Assembly (NCBI GenBank): GCA_030065915.1
Contig: JASJCQ010000020.1
Coordinates: forward strand, 97,274-161,273
Length of the DNA stretch: 64,000 bases
Source: Woeseiaceae bacterium
Lineage (GTDB): Bacteria > Pseudomonadota > Gammaproteobacteria > Steroidobacterales > Woeseiaceae
Direction: 5' to 3'
Shown: piece after piece, positions 53,217 through 61,770 of the stretch
Layout of the letters: every line of letters starts with the position of its first letter
How positions within the stretch are numbered: position 1 is the stretch's first letter
Notes under the pieces: generated by a model
Database searches by the model: none
Told to the model about the DNA's origin: nothing
The model's input: only the letters and a program-made list of their open reading frames with translations
Made by a program: the position numbers and the translations under genes

Positions 53217-54085
53217 TACTCCGTCAGGTCGCGATACAGCGTGCGCGTCATGCGCTCGGTCGTGATAAATGCCCAGTTGTATTCTTCGTGGTATTCGGCC
53301 AGCGGATTCTCGGCGACAACCTCGTCGGCGCTCATGCCCTGGTCGACCAGCGCTTTGACCTTCGCCTGGCCGTCGACGAGCACCTTGAGGTCTCGCTCGA
53401 GGTCGGCACGGCTGGCCAGCGCGCCGTGCCCGGCGATGATTTTCGTGTTCTCGTCGGTCATTTCGATCATCTTCTTCTGCGCCGCGATGTACCCGTCCAC
53501 GGTTCCGCCGTTGTCGAGGTCGATGTACGGGAACATGTGATTGAACAATGCGTCGCCGGAATGCATGACGTTCTGGTCGGGAAAGTGAATAATTGCATCG
53601 CCGTCCGTATGCGCTTTGGCGACGTGGAAGACATATGCGGTCATCCCGTTCAGGTGAAACGTAACGCTGTCGGAGAATGTCAGTATCGGAAGGCCGTCCG
53701 GGTCCGTCTCTTCGTCGGCGAGCATGCGCTTGCGGATATTGTCGTGGGAGACGATCGTGGCGCCGTGGTGTGCGAGCGTCGCGTTGCCGCCGATGTGATC
53801 GCCGTGCACGTGGGTGTTGATGACGAAGTCGACCGGCCGTCCTGCGATCTCGCCGGCGGTCTTGAGCAAAATTCCGCTCACGGGTTCGACAAAGTCATCG
53901 ATCAGGACAATGCGTTCCTCCCCGACCAGCAGGCCGACGTTCCCGCCAGCGAATCCGTCTGCGCCCTCGATCATGAAGATGCCGGGTGCGACTTCTGTCG
54001 TCTTGAGCTCGGTGGGTACCTCGAACTGTGCATTCGATAGAGCACTGAGGCTCAACAACAGAATGGCGAACAATGATCGTTGCAT
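53216..54085 (-). CDS. Secreted metallo-beta-lactamase-fold hydrolase
   Basis: 289 aa with a signal peptide (ending LSALSNA). The zinc motif NTHVHGDHIGG, the later SGDALF aspartate and the GHG histidine are all present. This SoxH/quinoprotein-relay-like subgroup hydrolyses thioesters or other esters; the substrate is unknown. First gene of a two-gene operon with the M20 peptidase. Confidence 0.9.
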   Translation of the reverse strand: MQRSLFAILLLSLSALSNAQFEVPTELKTTEVAPGIFMIEGADGFAGGNVGLLVGEERIVLIDDFVEPVSGILLKTAGEIAGRPVDFVINTHVHGDHIGGNATLAHHGATIVSHDNIRKRMLADEETDPDGLPILTFSDSVTFHLNGMTAYVFHVAKAHTDGDAIIHFPDQNVMHSGDALFNHMFPYIDLDNGGTVDGYIAAQKKMIEMTDENTKIIAGHGALASRADLERDLKVLVDGQAKVKALVDQGMSADEVVAENPLAEYHEEYNWAFITTERMTRTLYRDLTE

Positions 54086-54228
54086 GACAATTCCCCCTGA
54101 TTATCGGACTCCGTAGTGTTCCGCATTAGGCTCTGCAACGCCAGCGTCGAGAACTAACGCATTTGTGGTACTGGTCATCCGAAGGCCTTTAGTGGCACAG
54201 TTACGCCCCGGGAGATGGGTAGTAAACA

Positions 54229-55218
54229 ATGAGTCAGTTCGGAACGAATTTTTGCGAGTACTTCGCCAAGGCGCGCTACGTGGATGGGGCCTGGCAGGCG
54301 CCGGAGGTGGTGCCGCTGGAGCCGCTGCAAATGCACCCGGCGTCGCATGTTTTTCACTATGCAAGCACCTGCTTCGAGGGCTTCAAGGCGTATCGCTGGT
54401 CCGACGGCAAGGCGCGCGTTTTTCGGCTCGCCGATCACGCTCGGCGCATGCAGGGCAGCGCCCGTTCCCTGTGCCTGCCCGTCCCGGACGTCGAGCTCTT
54501 GTCGGACATGGTCCTGCAGCTGGTCAGCCACCAGGTCGAGGACATTCCTGAGCCGCCGAGCTCGCTGTATCTCCGGCCTACGCTGATCGGTACGCTGCCG
54601 AATATTGGCGCGGCCGCAGCTCCGTCAACGGAAGCACTGCTGTTCGTGCTCGCGTCCCCGGTCGGCGACTACTTCGCCGGCGGATCCAGGCCACTGAAGC
54701 TGCTCGTGGACGACAAGCGCGCGAGATCGACGGAACAGCTCGGCAGCACCAAGACGGGCGGCAACTATGCCGCTGCTCTCGGTCCGACGCTCGCGGCCCG
54801 AGCAGAATTCGGCGTCGACCAGGTGCTGTTTTGCCCGGACGGTGACGTGCAGGAAACTGGCGCAGCCAATTTCCTTCTGATCAGTGACGACGAGATCATC
54901 ACCAAGCCTCTCGACACGAGCTTCCTGCACGGGATGACTCGCGCATCGATCATTTCGCTTGGACGGGACTTGGGATACACCATCAACGAGCGGAATTTCA
55001 CCGTTGACGAGCTGCTCGCCTGGGCGCCTGGTTACGAGGCGGCGCTCTCAGGAACGGCCGCTTGCCTGACCGCCGTCGGCACACTCGTGCACAACGGCAA
55101 GGAACACACGGTCAGGGACGGCAAGACCGGGCCCAACACGGATCGACTTCGGAAGGCGTTGCAGGACATCCAGTACGGTTCAGCGCCGGATCCGCATGGC
55201 TGGCTCACCGAGGTCTAG
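54229..55218 (+). CDS. ilvE: Branched-chain amino acid aminotransferase
   Basis: 329 aa, fold-type IV PLP enzyme. The substrate and phosphate-binding segments ASTCFEGFKAYR, the PLP lysine K175 in GSTKTGGNYAA, and DGDVQETGAANFLL are typical of class II branched-chain aminotransferases. It interconverts leucine, isoleucine and valine with their keto acids and so connects to the BCKDH operon at 11-16 kb. It is monocistronic. Confidence 0.92.
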   Translation: MSQFGTNFCEYFAKARYVDGAWQAPEVVPLEPLQMHPASHVFHYASTCFEGFKAYRWSDGKARVFRLADHARRMQGSARSLCLPVPDVELLSDMVLQLVSHQVEDIPEPPSSLYLRPTLIGTLPNIGAAAAPSTEALLFVLASPVGDYFAGGSRPLKLLVDDKRARSTEQLGSTKTGGNYAAALGPTLAARAEFGVDQVLFCPDGDVQETGAANFLLISDDEIITKPLDTSFLHGMTRASIISLGRDLGYTINERNFTVDELLAWAPGYEAALSGTAACLTAVGTLVHNGKEHTVRDGKTGPNTDRLRKALQDIQYGSAPDPHGWLTEV

Positions 55219-55293
55219 CTGCGGTTAACGGCTTCAACCCGACGCAGGACCGCAGTCCAATCCGGCTACGGCTCAGGACGCTAGACGTTCGCG

Positions 55294-56373
55294 TCAGGTC
55301 TTTGACCTGAGGCTGTGAATAAGAAACACGCCGCTGGACAGTAGCAGCAGCGCCACCGCCTGGTGCGCAACCCCGATCAGGATGGGCACGGCCATCAGTA
55401 CCGCGCTGATGCCTAGCGCAACCTGCAGGATCGATGAGTGCAGGAATGCATTCCGTGCGATGCGCGCACGGCGTGGAAACTCGGCCTGGCGCGACCGGAA
55501 CCAGTACAGCACGATCAGCGAGAACGTCAGCAGCGCCAGCACGCGATGATCGAACTGAACCGTCACGGCATTCTCGAAGATGTTCTTCCAGGCTGGCGTC
55601 ATCGCCGTAATCTCAGGCGGCACCCAGTGGTCGCCCATCATGGGAAACGTGTTGTAGATCTTGCCGGCCTTGAGCCCGGCGACAAAGCCACCGGACGTGA
55701 TCGTCACCGCCAGCAATGACACCAGGGCAACGCTTCGTCCGAACCACGGATGCCGTTTGTCGCCGGTTTTCGGGAAGAGCAGCGACAGGGCCACCCAGAG
55801 CATGGCCGAGTAAATGATGAATGCGAGGCTCAGGTGTGCGGTCAACCGGTACTGGCTCACGCTGGGAATATCGACCAGACCGCTCTTGACCATGTACCAG
55901 CCGAGCAGCCCCTGCGAACCCCCTAGGAGCAGCAGCAGGAAGTACTTGGGTGACTCGCGCAGCGTAATATTGCCGCGCAGCAGGAACCACGCGAATGGCA
56001 CGATAAAGGCGATACCGATGATGCGTCCCAGGACGCGATGCAGGTACTCGAGCCAGAAAATTCCTTTGAAGGCTTCGACATCCATCCAGTCGTTGACCTT
56101 CTGGTATTGCGGCGAGGCCTGGTACATCTCGAAAGTCGCCGCCCATTGCTCTGCCGTGAGCGGCGGCAGCCAACCCGTAATCGGACGCCAGTCGACCATT
56201 GACAGGCCGGATCCGGTCAGTCGAGTGAATCCTCCCAGCACGACCATCGAAAACACGAGCCCGCAACAGGCCAGTAACCAGATAGCCACCGGGCGCTGAC
56301 GGGCGAGGTCGGAAACGTTGTCAAAGCGGGAGACCGCCGTCTTGTTGGCGGCGTCAGCGTACGTCGTATCCAT
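55294..56373 (-). CDS. ctaA: Heme A synthase (COX15/CtaA)
   Basis: 359 aa from the ATG at 56373; the longer frame would overlap the divergent gene. Eight membrane helices are predicted, with the four heme-ligating histidine regions EYLHRVLG, RLTAHLSL, FDHRVLA and GVAHQAVA, and the proline/glycine-rich VLGGFTRLTGSGLSMVDWRP of the alphaproteobacterial/mitochondrial type. It oxidises heme O to heme A for an aa3-type oxidase, so the organism respires aerobically. Confidence 0.93.
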   Translation of the reverse strand: MDTTYADAANKTAVSRFDNVSDLARQRPVAIWLLACCGLVFSMVVLGGFTRLTGSGLSMVDWRPITGWLPPLTAEQWAATFEMYQASPQYQKVNDWMDVEAFKGIFWLEYLHRVLGRIIGIAFIVPFAWFLLRGNITLRESPKYFLLLLLGGSQGLLGWYMVKSGLVDIPSVSQYRLTAHLSLAFIIYSAMLWVALSLLFPKTGDKRHPWFGRSVALVSLLAVTITSGGFVAGLKAGKIYNTFPMMGDHWVPPEITAMTPAWKNIFENAVTVQFDHRVLALLTFSLIVLYWFRSRQAEFPRRARIARNAFLHSSILQVALGISAVLMAVPILIGVAHQAVALLLLSSGVFLIHSLRSKT

Positions 56374-56410
56374 CCGCAGCAGTATAACGTCAGCGTGATA
56401 TTCTGCGAGC

Positions 56411-57562
56411 ATGAAACTGGCGCACTGCAACAATCTCATGGATTTGCGAATAATTGCGCGCCGGCGACTGCCCGCGCCGGTATTCCACTATCTCGATGGC
56501 GGTGCAGATGATGAGGTCACGCTGCGTCGGAATACAGCGGCCTTCGATGACTATGAGCTGCTGCCGACCCAGCTCTCGGACGCGAGCGACATCGACCTCT
56601 CGACGACGCTGTTCGGTCAGCCCATCGACTGGCCGGTCATGTTGTCGCCCACCGGTGCGAGCAAGCTGTTCCACGGTGACGGTGAAGTCGGCGTTGCCCG
56701 TATCGCCGAGAAGTTCGGCACGATTTACAGCCTGTCGACACTGGGCACGACGACGATCGAGGATGTCGCTGCCGCATCGGAGGGGCCGAAGCTCTTCCAG
56801 TTGTACATGTTCAAAGATCGCGGCTTGTCCGAGGAGCTGATTCGTCGCTCTAAAGAAGCGGGCTACGTTGCACTCTGCCTGACCGTCGACACGCCGGTCG
56901 CCGGCAATCGCGAGCGCGACTTCGTCTACGGCTTCTCGGCCACGCCCCGCTCTCGGCTGCGACAGGTCGCCAGCTTCCTTCGTCATCCGCTATGGCTCAA
57001 GCGAGCGCTGATCGACAAGGACCTCGAGATGGTGAACCTGACGAGAAGCGAAACACTGTCCGCGTCCCTGCCATCCGACATACGCACCTATATCGATGCC
57101 GAGCTGGATCGCTCTCTAACGTGGCGCGACGTCGAGTGGATTGCCGAGCGCTGGCAGGGTCCGCTCGTCATTAAGGGCGTACAAATCGTCGACGATTGCC
57201 GCAAGGCGGCCGACGCCGGCGCTACAGCCGTCATGTTGTCCAACCACGGCGGGCGCCAGCTCGAATCTGCGCCTGCGCCGGTAGACTGCGTCTCGGCGGT
57301 AGCGGATGCGCTGCACGACAGGCTCGAGATCATCTGCGATGGCGGCATTCGTCGCGGCAACCACGTGGTCAAAGCGATCGCCGCGGGGGCGAAGGCCTGT
57401 AGCATTGGCCGCGGCTACCTGTTTGGCCTGGCGGCCGGCGGAGGGCGAGGTGTCGAGCATGCGCTGACGCTGTTGAAGGCGGAGACGGAACGCACGATGG
57501 CCCTGTGTGGCTGCAACTCGCTGGCCAAGCTATCAAGAAGTTACGTTCGTAACCTTCGCTGA
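56411..57562 (+). CDS. FMN-dependent alpha-hydroxy-acid dehydrogenase
   Basis: 383 aa of the glycolate oxidase/L-lactate dehydrogenase family. FHYLDGGADDEVTLRRN, LSPTGASKLFH, LCLTVDTPVAGNRERD and the active-site SNHGGRQLE (catalytic histidine) followed by CDGGIRRG are intact. It oxidises an L-2-hydroxy acid such as lactate. Its ATG is only 37 bp from that of ctaA, so the divergent promoters overlap; a TATTCT box sits about 14 nt upstream of the ATG. Confidence 0.92.
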   Translation: MKLAHCNNLMDLRIIARRRLPAPVFHYLDGGADDEVTLRRNTAAFDDYELLPTQLSDASDIDLSTTLFGQPIDWPVMLSPTGASKLFHGDGEVGVARIAEKFGTIYSLSTLGTTTIEDVAAASEGPKLFQLYMFKDRGLSEELIRRSKEAGYVALCLTVDTPVAGNRERDFVYGFSATPRSRLRQVASFLRHPLWLKRALIDKDLEMVNLTRSETLSASLPSDIRTYIDAELDRSLTWRDVEWIAERWQGPLVIKGVQIVDDCRKAADAGATAVMLSNHGGRQLESAPAPVDCVSAVADALHDRLEIICDGGIRRGNHVVKAIAAGAKACSIGRGYLFGLAAGGGRGVEHALTLLKAETERTMALCGCNSLAKLSRSYVRNLR

Positions 57563-57718
57563 TTCGCGCAAATCTCAATCATCGTCGAGGTCAGAGTGCG
57601 TTCCTGCACATCCGCCTCTGGTAAAAAGAAACCAGAAAAACCCCTTTTAGCTCAACTGTTTCCGCAGACAAAATTACCTCGCAGCCTCTGTTACATAGTT
57701 ACAGCTTTGGATTTTTTT

Positions 57719-57733
57719 TAACCACAGTGGTTA
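57719..57733. promoter_or_regulatory. 15-bp palindrome in the cold-shock gene leader
   Basis: TAACCAC-A-GTGGTTA is a perfect inverted repeat directly after a run of eight T residues, 50 nt upstream of the cold-shock ATG. It could be an operator or a small hairpin in the long 5' leader that such mRNAs use for temperature control. Confidence 0.4.
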
Positions 57734-57783
57734 GATTTGAGCGCGCTTCGGGAAGGAGCGGTTTTCTGTATTACGAGGTAAGC

Positions 57784-57996
57784 ATGTCGGAAGAAAGAGT
57801 TGCTGGAACCGTTAAATGGTTCAACGATGACAAGGGATTCGGATTCATTGAAAGGGAGGGCGGTAAAGACGTCTTCGTTCACCACAGCGCCATTGTCATG
57901 GAAGGGTTCAAGACGCTGAAAGAAGGGCAGAGCGTGACGATGGAAGTCACGCAGGGCCAGAAGGGGCCACAAGCAGAAAATGTGATCGCTGACTGA
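57784..57996 (+). CDS. cspA: Cold-shock domain protein
   Basis: 70 aa from the ATG at 57784, which has GAGGT 4 nt before it; the open GTG at 57727 is unlikely. RNP1 (KGFGFIE) and RNP2 (DVFVHHSAI) are perfect, and the length matches CspA. It binds single-stranded RNA/DNA and melts structures. The long untranslated leader upstream fits post-transcriptional control. Confidence 0.95.
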   Translation: MSEERVAGTVKWFNDDKGFGFIEREGGKDVFVHHSAIVMEGFKTLKEGQSVTMEVTQGQKGPQAENVIAD

Positions 57997-58030
57997 GCGG
58001 GTAGTAGTACCGCAAGGCCCGGCCGGGTGG

Positions 58031-58780
58031 TCAGCCGGCCAGGCCGTCGTAGGTAAGTTTCAGCCCGACGATCAACAGCAGGGCGTATACGACCTCGTAG
58101 AAATAGCGGTCGGATACCCGTGAGTGCAGCCAGGCGCCGGTCAACACGCCGACGGCTGCCGGAATGAAAAGCGTGGCTGAGATTTTCAGGTTGTCTGTGT
58201 CCAGCTGTCCCAGCAGGCCGTAGGGAATCAGCTTCAAAAAGTTCACGGCCGCAAAAAAGAACACGGTCGTCGCGACGAACGTCGTCTTGTCGAGTGAGCG
58301 CTTTAGCAAAAACATGTTCACCGGCGGTCCGCCTGCGTGCGCGACGAAACTGGTAAAGCCGGCAATCGAGCTGGCGATCAGCCCGATGCCCGGGCCGAGT
58401 TGCCCTGATCCGGGGCTGATCCGGTGACCCAGGTAATGATAGGCGGCGAAACTGGCGGCCACGACGCCGACGATGAGTTTGATGAGCGACTCATCGAGGT
58501 ACTGAAACGTCGCCGTACCAACGAGTATGCCGACAACAGAGGCGGGCAGCATGAGTCGCAGATCCGCCCACGACCAGCGTTTCCAGTACACGCGAACGCT
58601 CAGGATATCCATGAAGCACAGGATGGGCAGCAGTATGGCAGCCGCCTGGATGGGAGAGATGACCAGGGCCATCAGCGGCACGGCCATGACGCCAAGACCG
58701 CCGCCGAAGCCGCCTTTCGAAATGCCAAACAACAAAACTGCCGGGATCGCCACGGCATAGAATAAGGGGTCGCTGATCAA
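58031..58780 (-). CDS. TauE/SafE-family membrane permease
   Basis: 249 aa with about eight membrane helices. The family motif GISKGGFGGGLGVMAVPLMAL occurs near the N-terminus, and its internal counterpart FTSFVAHAGGPPVNMFLL lies midway. Members export sulfite, sulfoacetate or other anions; the substrate is unknown. A GGCCGG/CCGGCC hairpin without T-run separates it from the cold-shock gene. Confidence 0.9.
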   Translation of the reverse strand: MISDPLFYAVAIPAVLLFGISKGGFGGGLGVMAVPLMALVISPIQAAAILLPILCFMDILSVRVYWKRWSWADLRLMLPASVVGILVGTATFQYLDESLIKLIVGVVAASFAAYHYLGHRISPGSGQLGPGIGLIASSIAGFTSFVAHAGGPPVNMFLLKRSLDKTTFVATTVFFFAAVNFLKLIPYGLLGQLDTDNLKISATLFIPAAVGVLTGAWLHSRVSDRYFYEVVYALLLIVGLKLTYDGLAG

Positions 58781-58909
58781 TGGTGTTCTTGGACGACGAT
58801 TCGAAGCGCGAGTCTATCCTGCAGCGTCGCTCCTTGTCTCGCGCCATGTTATGTCTTATCTGCTGTCTGAAATCGTGATTTAATCGCGTGTCAGGCTTGG
58901 GGTTTTGCT

Positions 58910-59293
58910 GTGAAACTCAGAATCAAGGACAACTCGATACGGTTTCGCCTGACAAGGAGCGAAATCGATGCGCTTAATCAAAGCGGCGTTGTCAGCGCCA
59001 GCACCGGCTTCCCCGGTGGGCGGCGTCTGAACTATGTCGTCGAGAGCAGTCCGGCGAGCGTGACGCCGGCAGCGTTCTATTCCGAGAACACCGTTTCTGT
59101 CCGGCTCCCCGAGGCCATGGTGCTCGCTCTTGCCACGACTGAGCAGGTCTCGATCGACGACCAGCAAGTACTCGTCGACGGCGACAAACTAAGAGTCATC
59201 GTTGAAAAAGACTTCGCCTGTCTCACGCCCCGCGAAGGAGAGGACGAGTCCGATATGTATCCTCACCCGAAAGCGGGTGAGTCGACCTGCTAG
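58910..59293 (+). CDS. DUF7009-type hypothetical protein
   Basis: 127 aa, GTG start. The N-terminal MKLRIKDNSIRFRLTRSEID is the hallmark of this small, widespread family of unknown function. A D/E-rich C-terminus and a cysteine in DFACLTPRE are noted. It sits 2 bp before the DUF2461 gene, indicating an operon. Confidence 0.75.
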   Translation: MKLRIKDNSIRFRLTRSEIDALNQSGVVSASTGFPGGRRLNYVVESSPASVTPAAFYSENTVSVRLPEAMVLALATTEQVSIDDQQVLVDGDKLRVIVEKDFACLTPREGEDESDMYPHPKAGESTC

Positions 59294-59295
59294 GT

Positions 59296-59982
59296 ATGGC
59301 GTCGCGCTACGCATCGTTTACGCCCTCGACGCTCAAGTTTCTTGAGCAGCTCGCCGAGAACAACGAGCGCGAGTGGTTCAAGGAAAACAAGTCACGCTAT
59401 GAGCAGGACGTGCTGGATGTCGCCCTCCGCTTCATCGCATCGATGCAAAATCCGCTGGAGAATATCGCACCGCACTTTACAGCGATAGCTGAGCGCCAGG
59501 GCGGCTCGTTGATGCGCATCTATCGCGACACCCGGTTCTCAAAGAACAAACAGCCTTACAAGACCAACATCGGCATCCAATTCCGGCACGAAAACGCCAA
59601 AGACGTACACGCACCAGGCTACTATTTGCATATCGAACCCGGCAGCAGTTTTATCGGCATGGGCATGTGGATGCCGGAGTCATCGGCGCTCAAAGCGATA
59701 CGGACCCGTATCGTCGAGAAGCCAACCGTCTGGTCTGACGTGCTCGACAGCGTCAAGCGGCCGCTGTCACTCGGCGGAACGAGCCTGACACGCCCGCCCA
59801 AGGGGTTCAGCGCCGACGATCCTTATATCGACGACCTGAAACGAAAGAGCTTCATCCTGGTTCGAGAATTGCCACCCGAGCAGTGCCTCGCACCGCAGTT
59901 TCAACGCACGGTGGAGAACACGTTCAGGAACGGCGAGTCGCTGATGCGTTTTCTCTGCGACGCGCTACGAATACCTTTCTGA
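59296..59982 (+). CDS. DUF2461 (TIGR02453-like) protein
   Basis: 228 aa. Characteristic segments are FTPSTLKFLEQLAENNEREWF near the start and RIYRDTRFSKNKQPYKTNIG in the middle, followed by a GYYLHIEPG segment. The family is conserved in bacteria and fungi without an assigned reaction. It is followed 2 bp later by a leucine dehydrogenase gene. Confidence 0.9.
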   Translation: MASRYASFTPSTLKFLEQLAENNEREWFKENKSRYEQDVLDVALRFIASMQNPLENIAPHFTAIAERQGGSLMRIYRDTRFSKNKQPYKTNIGIQFRHENAKDVHAPGYYLHIEPGSSFIGMGMWMPESSALKAIRTRIVEKPTVWSDVLDSVKRPLSLGGTSLTRPPKGFSADDPYIDDLKRKSFILVRELPPEQCLAPQFQRTVENTFRNGESLMRFLCDALRIPF

Positions 59983-59984
59983 AC

Positions 59985-61031
59985 ATGGGCGTGTTCAGCA
60001 ATCCTGCCTTCGACGATCACGAACGCGTCGTGTTCTGTCATGATGCTGCGACGGGTCTTTCAAGCATCATCGCAATCCATTCGACCACGCGCGGCCCCGG
60101 CGCAGGTGGTTGTCGCCTGTGGGCGTATGCTGACGAAGACGCGGCACTGACCGACGTCTTGCGGCTTTCGCAGGGCATGAGCTACAAGAACGCGATGGCA
60201 GAGCTGCCGCTGGGCGGTGGCAAGGCCGTCATTATCAAACACTCCGACTTCACCGGTAGTGACGCGCTGTACGAGCGGTTCGGCGAATTCGTGGAGTCAC
60301 TGGGCGGTGCCTACATCACTGCTGAAGACATGGGAATGTCAGAAGCCATCATGCAGGTAATCGGATCGCGAACGAGCTATGTCAGCGGTCTGCCCGCGGA
60401 AGGTGGCGCGGCCGGCGGGGATCCGTCACCAAAGACAGCTCTGGGTATCTACGCAGGCATCAGGACTGCGGTCGAGTTTCGGGATGCTCGTTCGAGCCTG
60501 TCCGGTCTGCGCGTCGCTGTGCAGGGCGTCGGTAACGTGGGCTACAACCTGTGCAAGCTTTTGCATGCCGATGGCGCGATTCTGCTCGTGGCCGACATGG
60601 ACGAGGCACGCGTGGCCAGGGCGGTGTCCGAGTTCGACGCCACACCGGTGGGCCTGGATGACGTCCTGTCGGTCGATGCGGACGTACTCGCTCCGTGCGC
60701 GATGGGTGCCGTGCTGACAGAAGAGTCCATCCCCGATCTCCGGGTTGGCATCGTTGCCGGCGGCGCAAACAACCAGCTCGCCGCACCCGGCGACGGTCAG
60801 AGACTGCATGACGCCGGCATCCTGTATGCGCCCGACTACGTAATAAACGCCGGTGGCATCATCAACGTCGCCTGCGAGTACCAGGGCGGATTCACCGACG
60901 CAGACGTGGACGAGAGCGTCATGCGCATCGGGGCACGGCTCAAGCGGATCTTCGAACGCTCGGCGGATAACGACGTACCGACCAACCGAATCGCGGATGC
61001 ACAAGCCCGTCGATTTATCGGCAGGAACTGA
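59985..61031 (+). CDS. Second leucine/branched-chain dehydrogenase
   Basis: 348 aa from the ATG at 59985, 2 bp after the DUF2461 stop; the longer frame lies inside DUF2461. The catalytic ELPLGGGKAVI, TAEDMGMSE, AGGDPSPKTALG and GVGNVGYNL motifs are intact. It is clearly paralogous to the enzyme at 14767-15840 (shared ALTDVLRLS-GM-YKNA block) but is linked to DUF7009 and DUF2461 rather than to BCKDH. It may differ in substrate or regulation. Confidence 0.9.
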   Translation: MGVFSNPAFDDHERVVFCHDAATGLSSIIAIHSTTRGPGAGGCRLWAYADEDAALTDVLRLSQGMSYKNAMAELPLGGGKAVIIKHSDFTGSDALYERFGEFVESLGGAYITAEDMGMSEAIMQVIGSRTSYVSGLPAEGGAAGGDPSPKTALGIYAGIRTAVEFRDARSSLSGLRVAVQGVGNVGYNLCKLLHADGAILLVADMDEARVARAVSEFDATPVGLDDVLSVDADVLAPCAMGAVLTEESIPDLRVGIVAGGANNQLAAPGDGQRLHDAGILYAPDYVINAGGIINVACEYQGGFTDADVDESVMRIGARLKRIFERSADNDVPTNRIADAQARRFIGRN

Positions 61032-61619
61032 TCAGCGGCCGACGACGCGCCGCAGTTCGGCCAGCAGCTTCTTCGAGTCCGGACGGTCGGCGACGGTCTT
61101 TGACACTTCGCTGAACCGGATGATGCCTTCGGCATCCACAACCAGCGCAGCAGGCCATACCGTCTCGTTGCCATATTCGACATGGTAGTCGCCTGGGACA
61201 CCATCGCGGTGAAGAAGATCGAGCTGCCTCGTGATGCTGAGTTGCTCGTCCAGCCAGAAATCGAATTCAACCTCATAGAACTCCGCGACCCGGCGAGTCG
61301 TCTCCAACGGCTTCGGTGTGACGAATATGAGGCGGCTGCCGAGATCTACAATTTCCTTGTAGTGACTCGTCAGGTCTGCAACCTGCTTCGTGCAGAACGG
61401 ACACCAGTTGCCGCGGACGAACAGGATTACGGCGGGCGCGCCGCCGAGGCTGCCTGACTCGACAACATTGCCTTTTTCGTCAGTCGCCCGGAAATCCGGC
61501 AGCGGCTGGCCGCGCCTGAGTACAGCCGGCATCCTTCGACCGGTCTTCGATCGCCTGAACAGCCAAAATCCTGCGGCGACAACCAGTATCGCAACGATCC
61601 CTATCAGTGCGTTTTCCAT
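61032..61619 (-). CDS. Membrane-anchored peroxiredoxin/thioredoxin-like protein
   Basis: 195 aa from the ATG at 61619; the longer frame has no family character. A single N-terminal membrane helix (MENALIGIVAILVVAAGFW) is followed by an AhpC/TSA-type thioredoxin fold with the active site RGNWCPFCTKQ. It likely reduces peroxides or disulfides on the periplasmic or cytoplasmic face; topology is not determined. Convergent with the leucine dehydrogenase gene, ending right next to it. Confidence 0.88.
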   Translation of the reverse strand: MENALIGIVAILVVAAGFWLFRRSKTGRRMPAVLRRGQPLPDFRATDEKGNVVESGSLGGAPAVILFVRGNWCPFCTKQVADLTSHYKEIVDLGSRLIFVTPKPLETTRRVAEFYEVEFDFWLDEQLSITRQLDLLHRDGVPGDYHVEYGNETVWPAALVVDAEGIIRFSEVSKTVADRPDSKKLLAELRRVVGR

Positions 61620-61770
61620 GTACCGCTTCCGTCGTTGTTTGAATCGAGTCTTCGACATGCTGACGGACGCGACGATTTCAAGCAAACGTCCGGCTACAGC
61701 GACCGTAAACAGATGGCCGCTATCGAGCTCCGGAGTCCGGCCGGGAAGGCCTCTGAGTGATAGGATAGGC

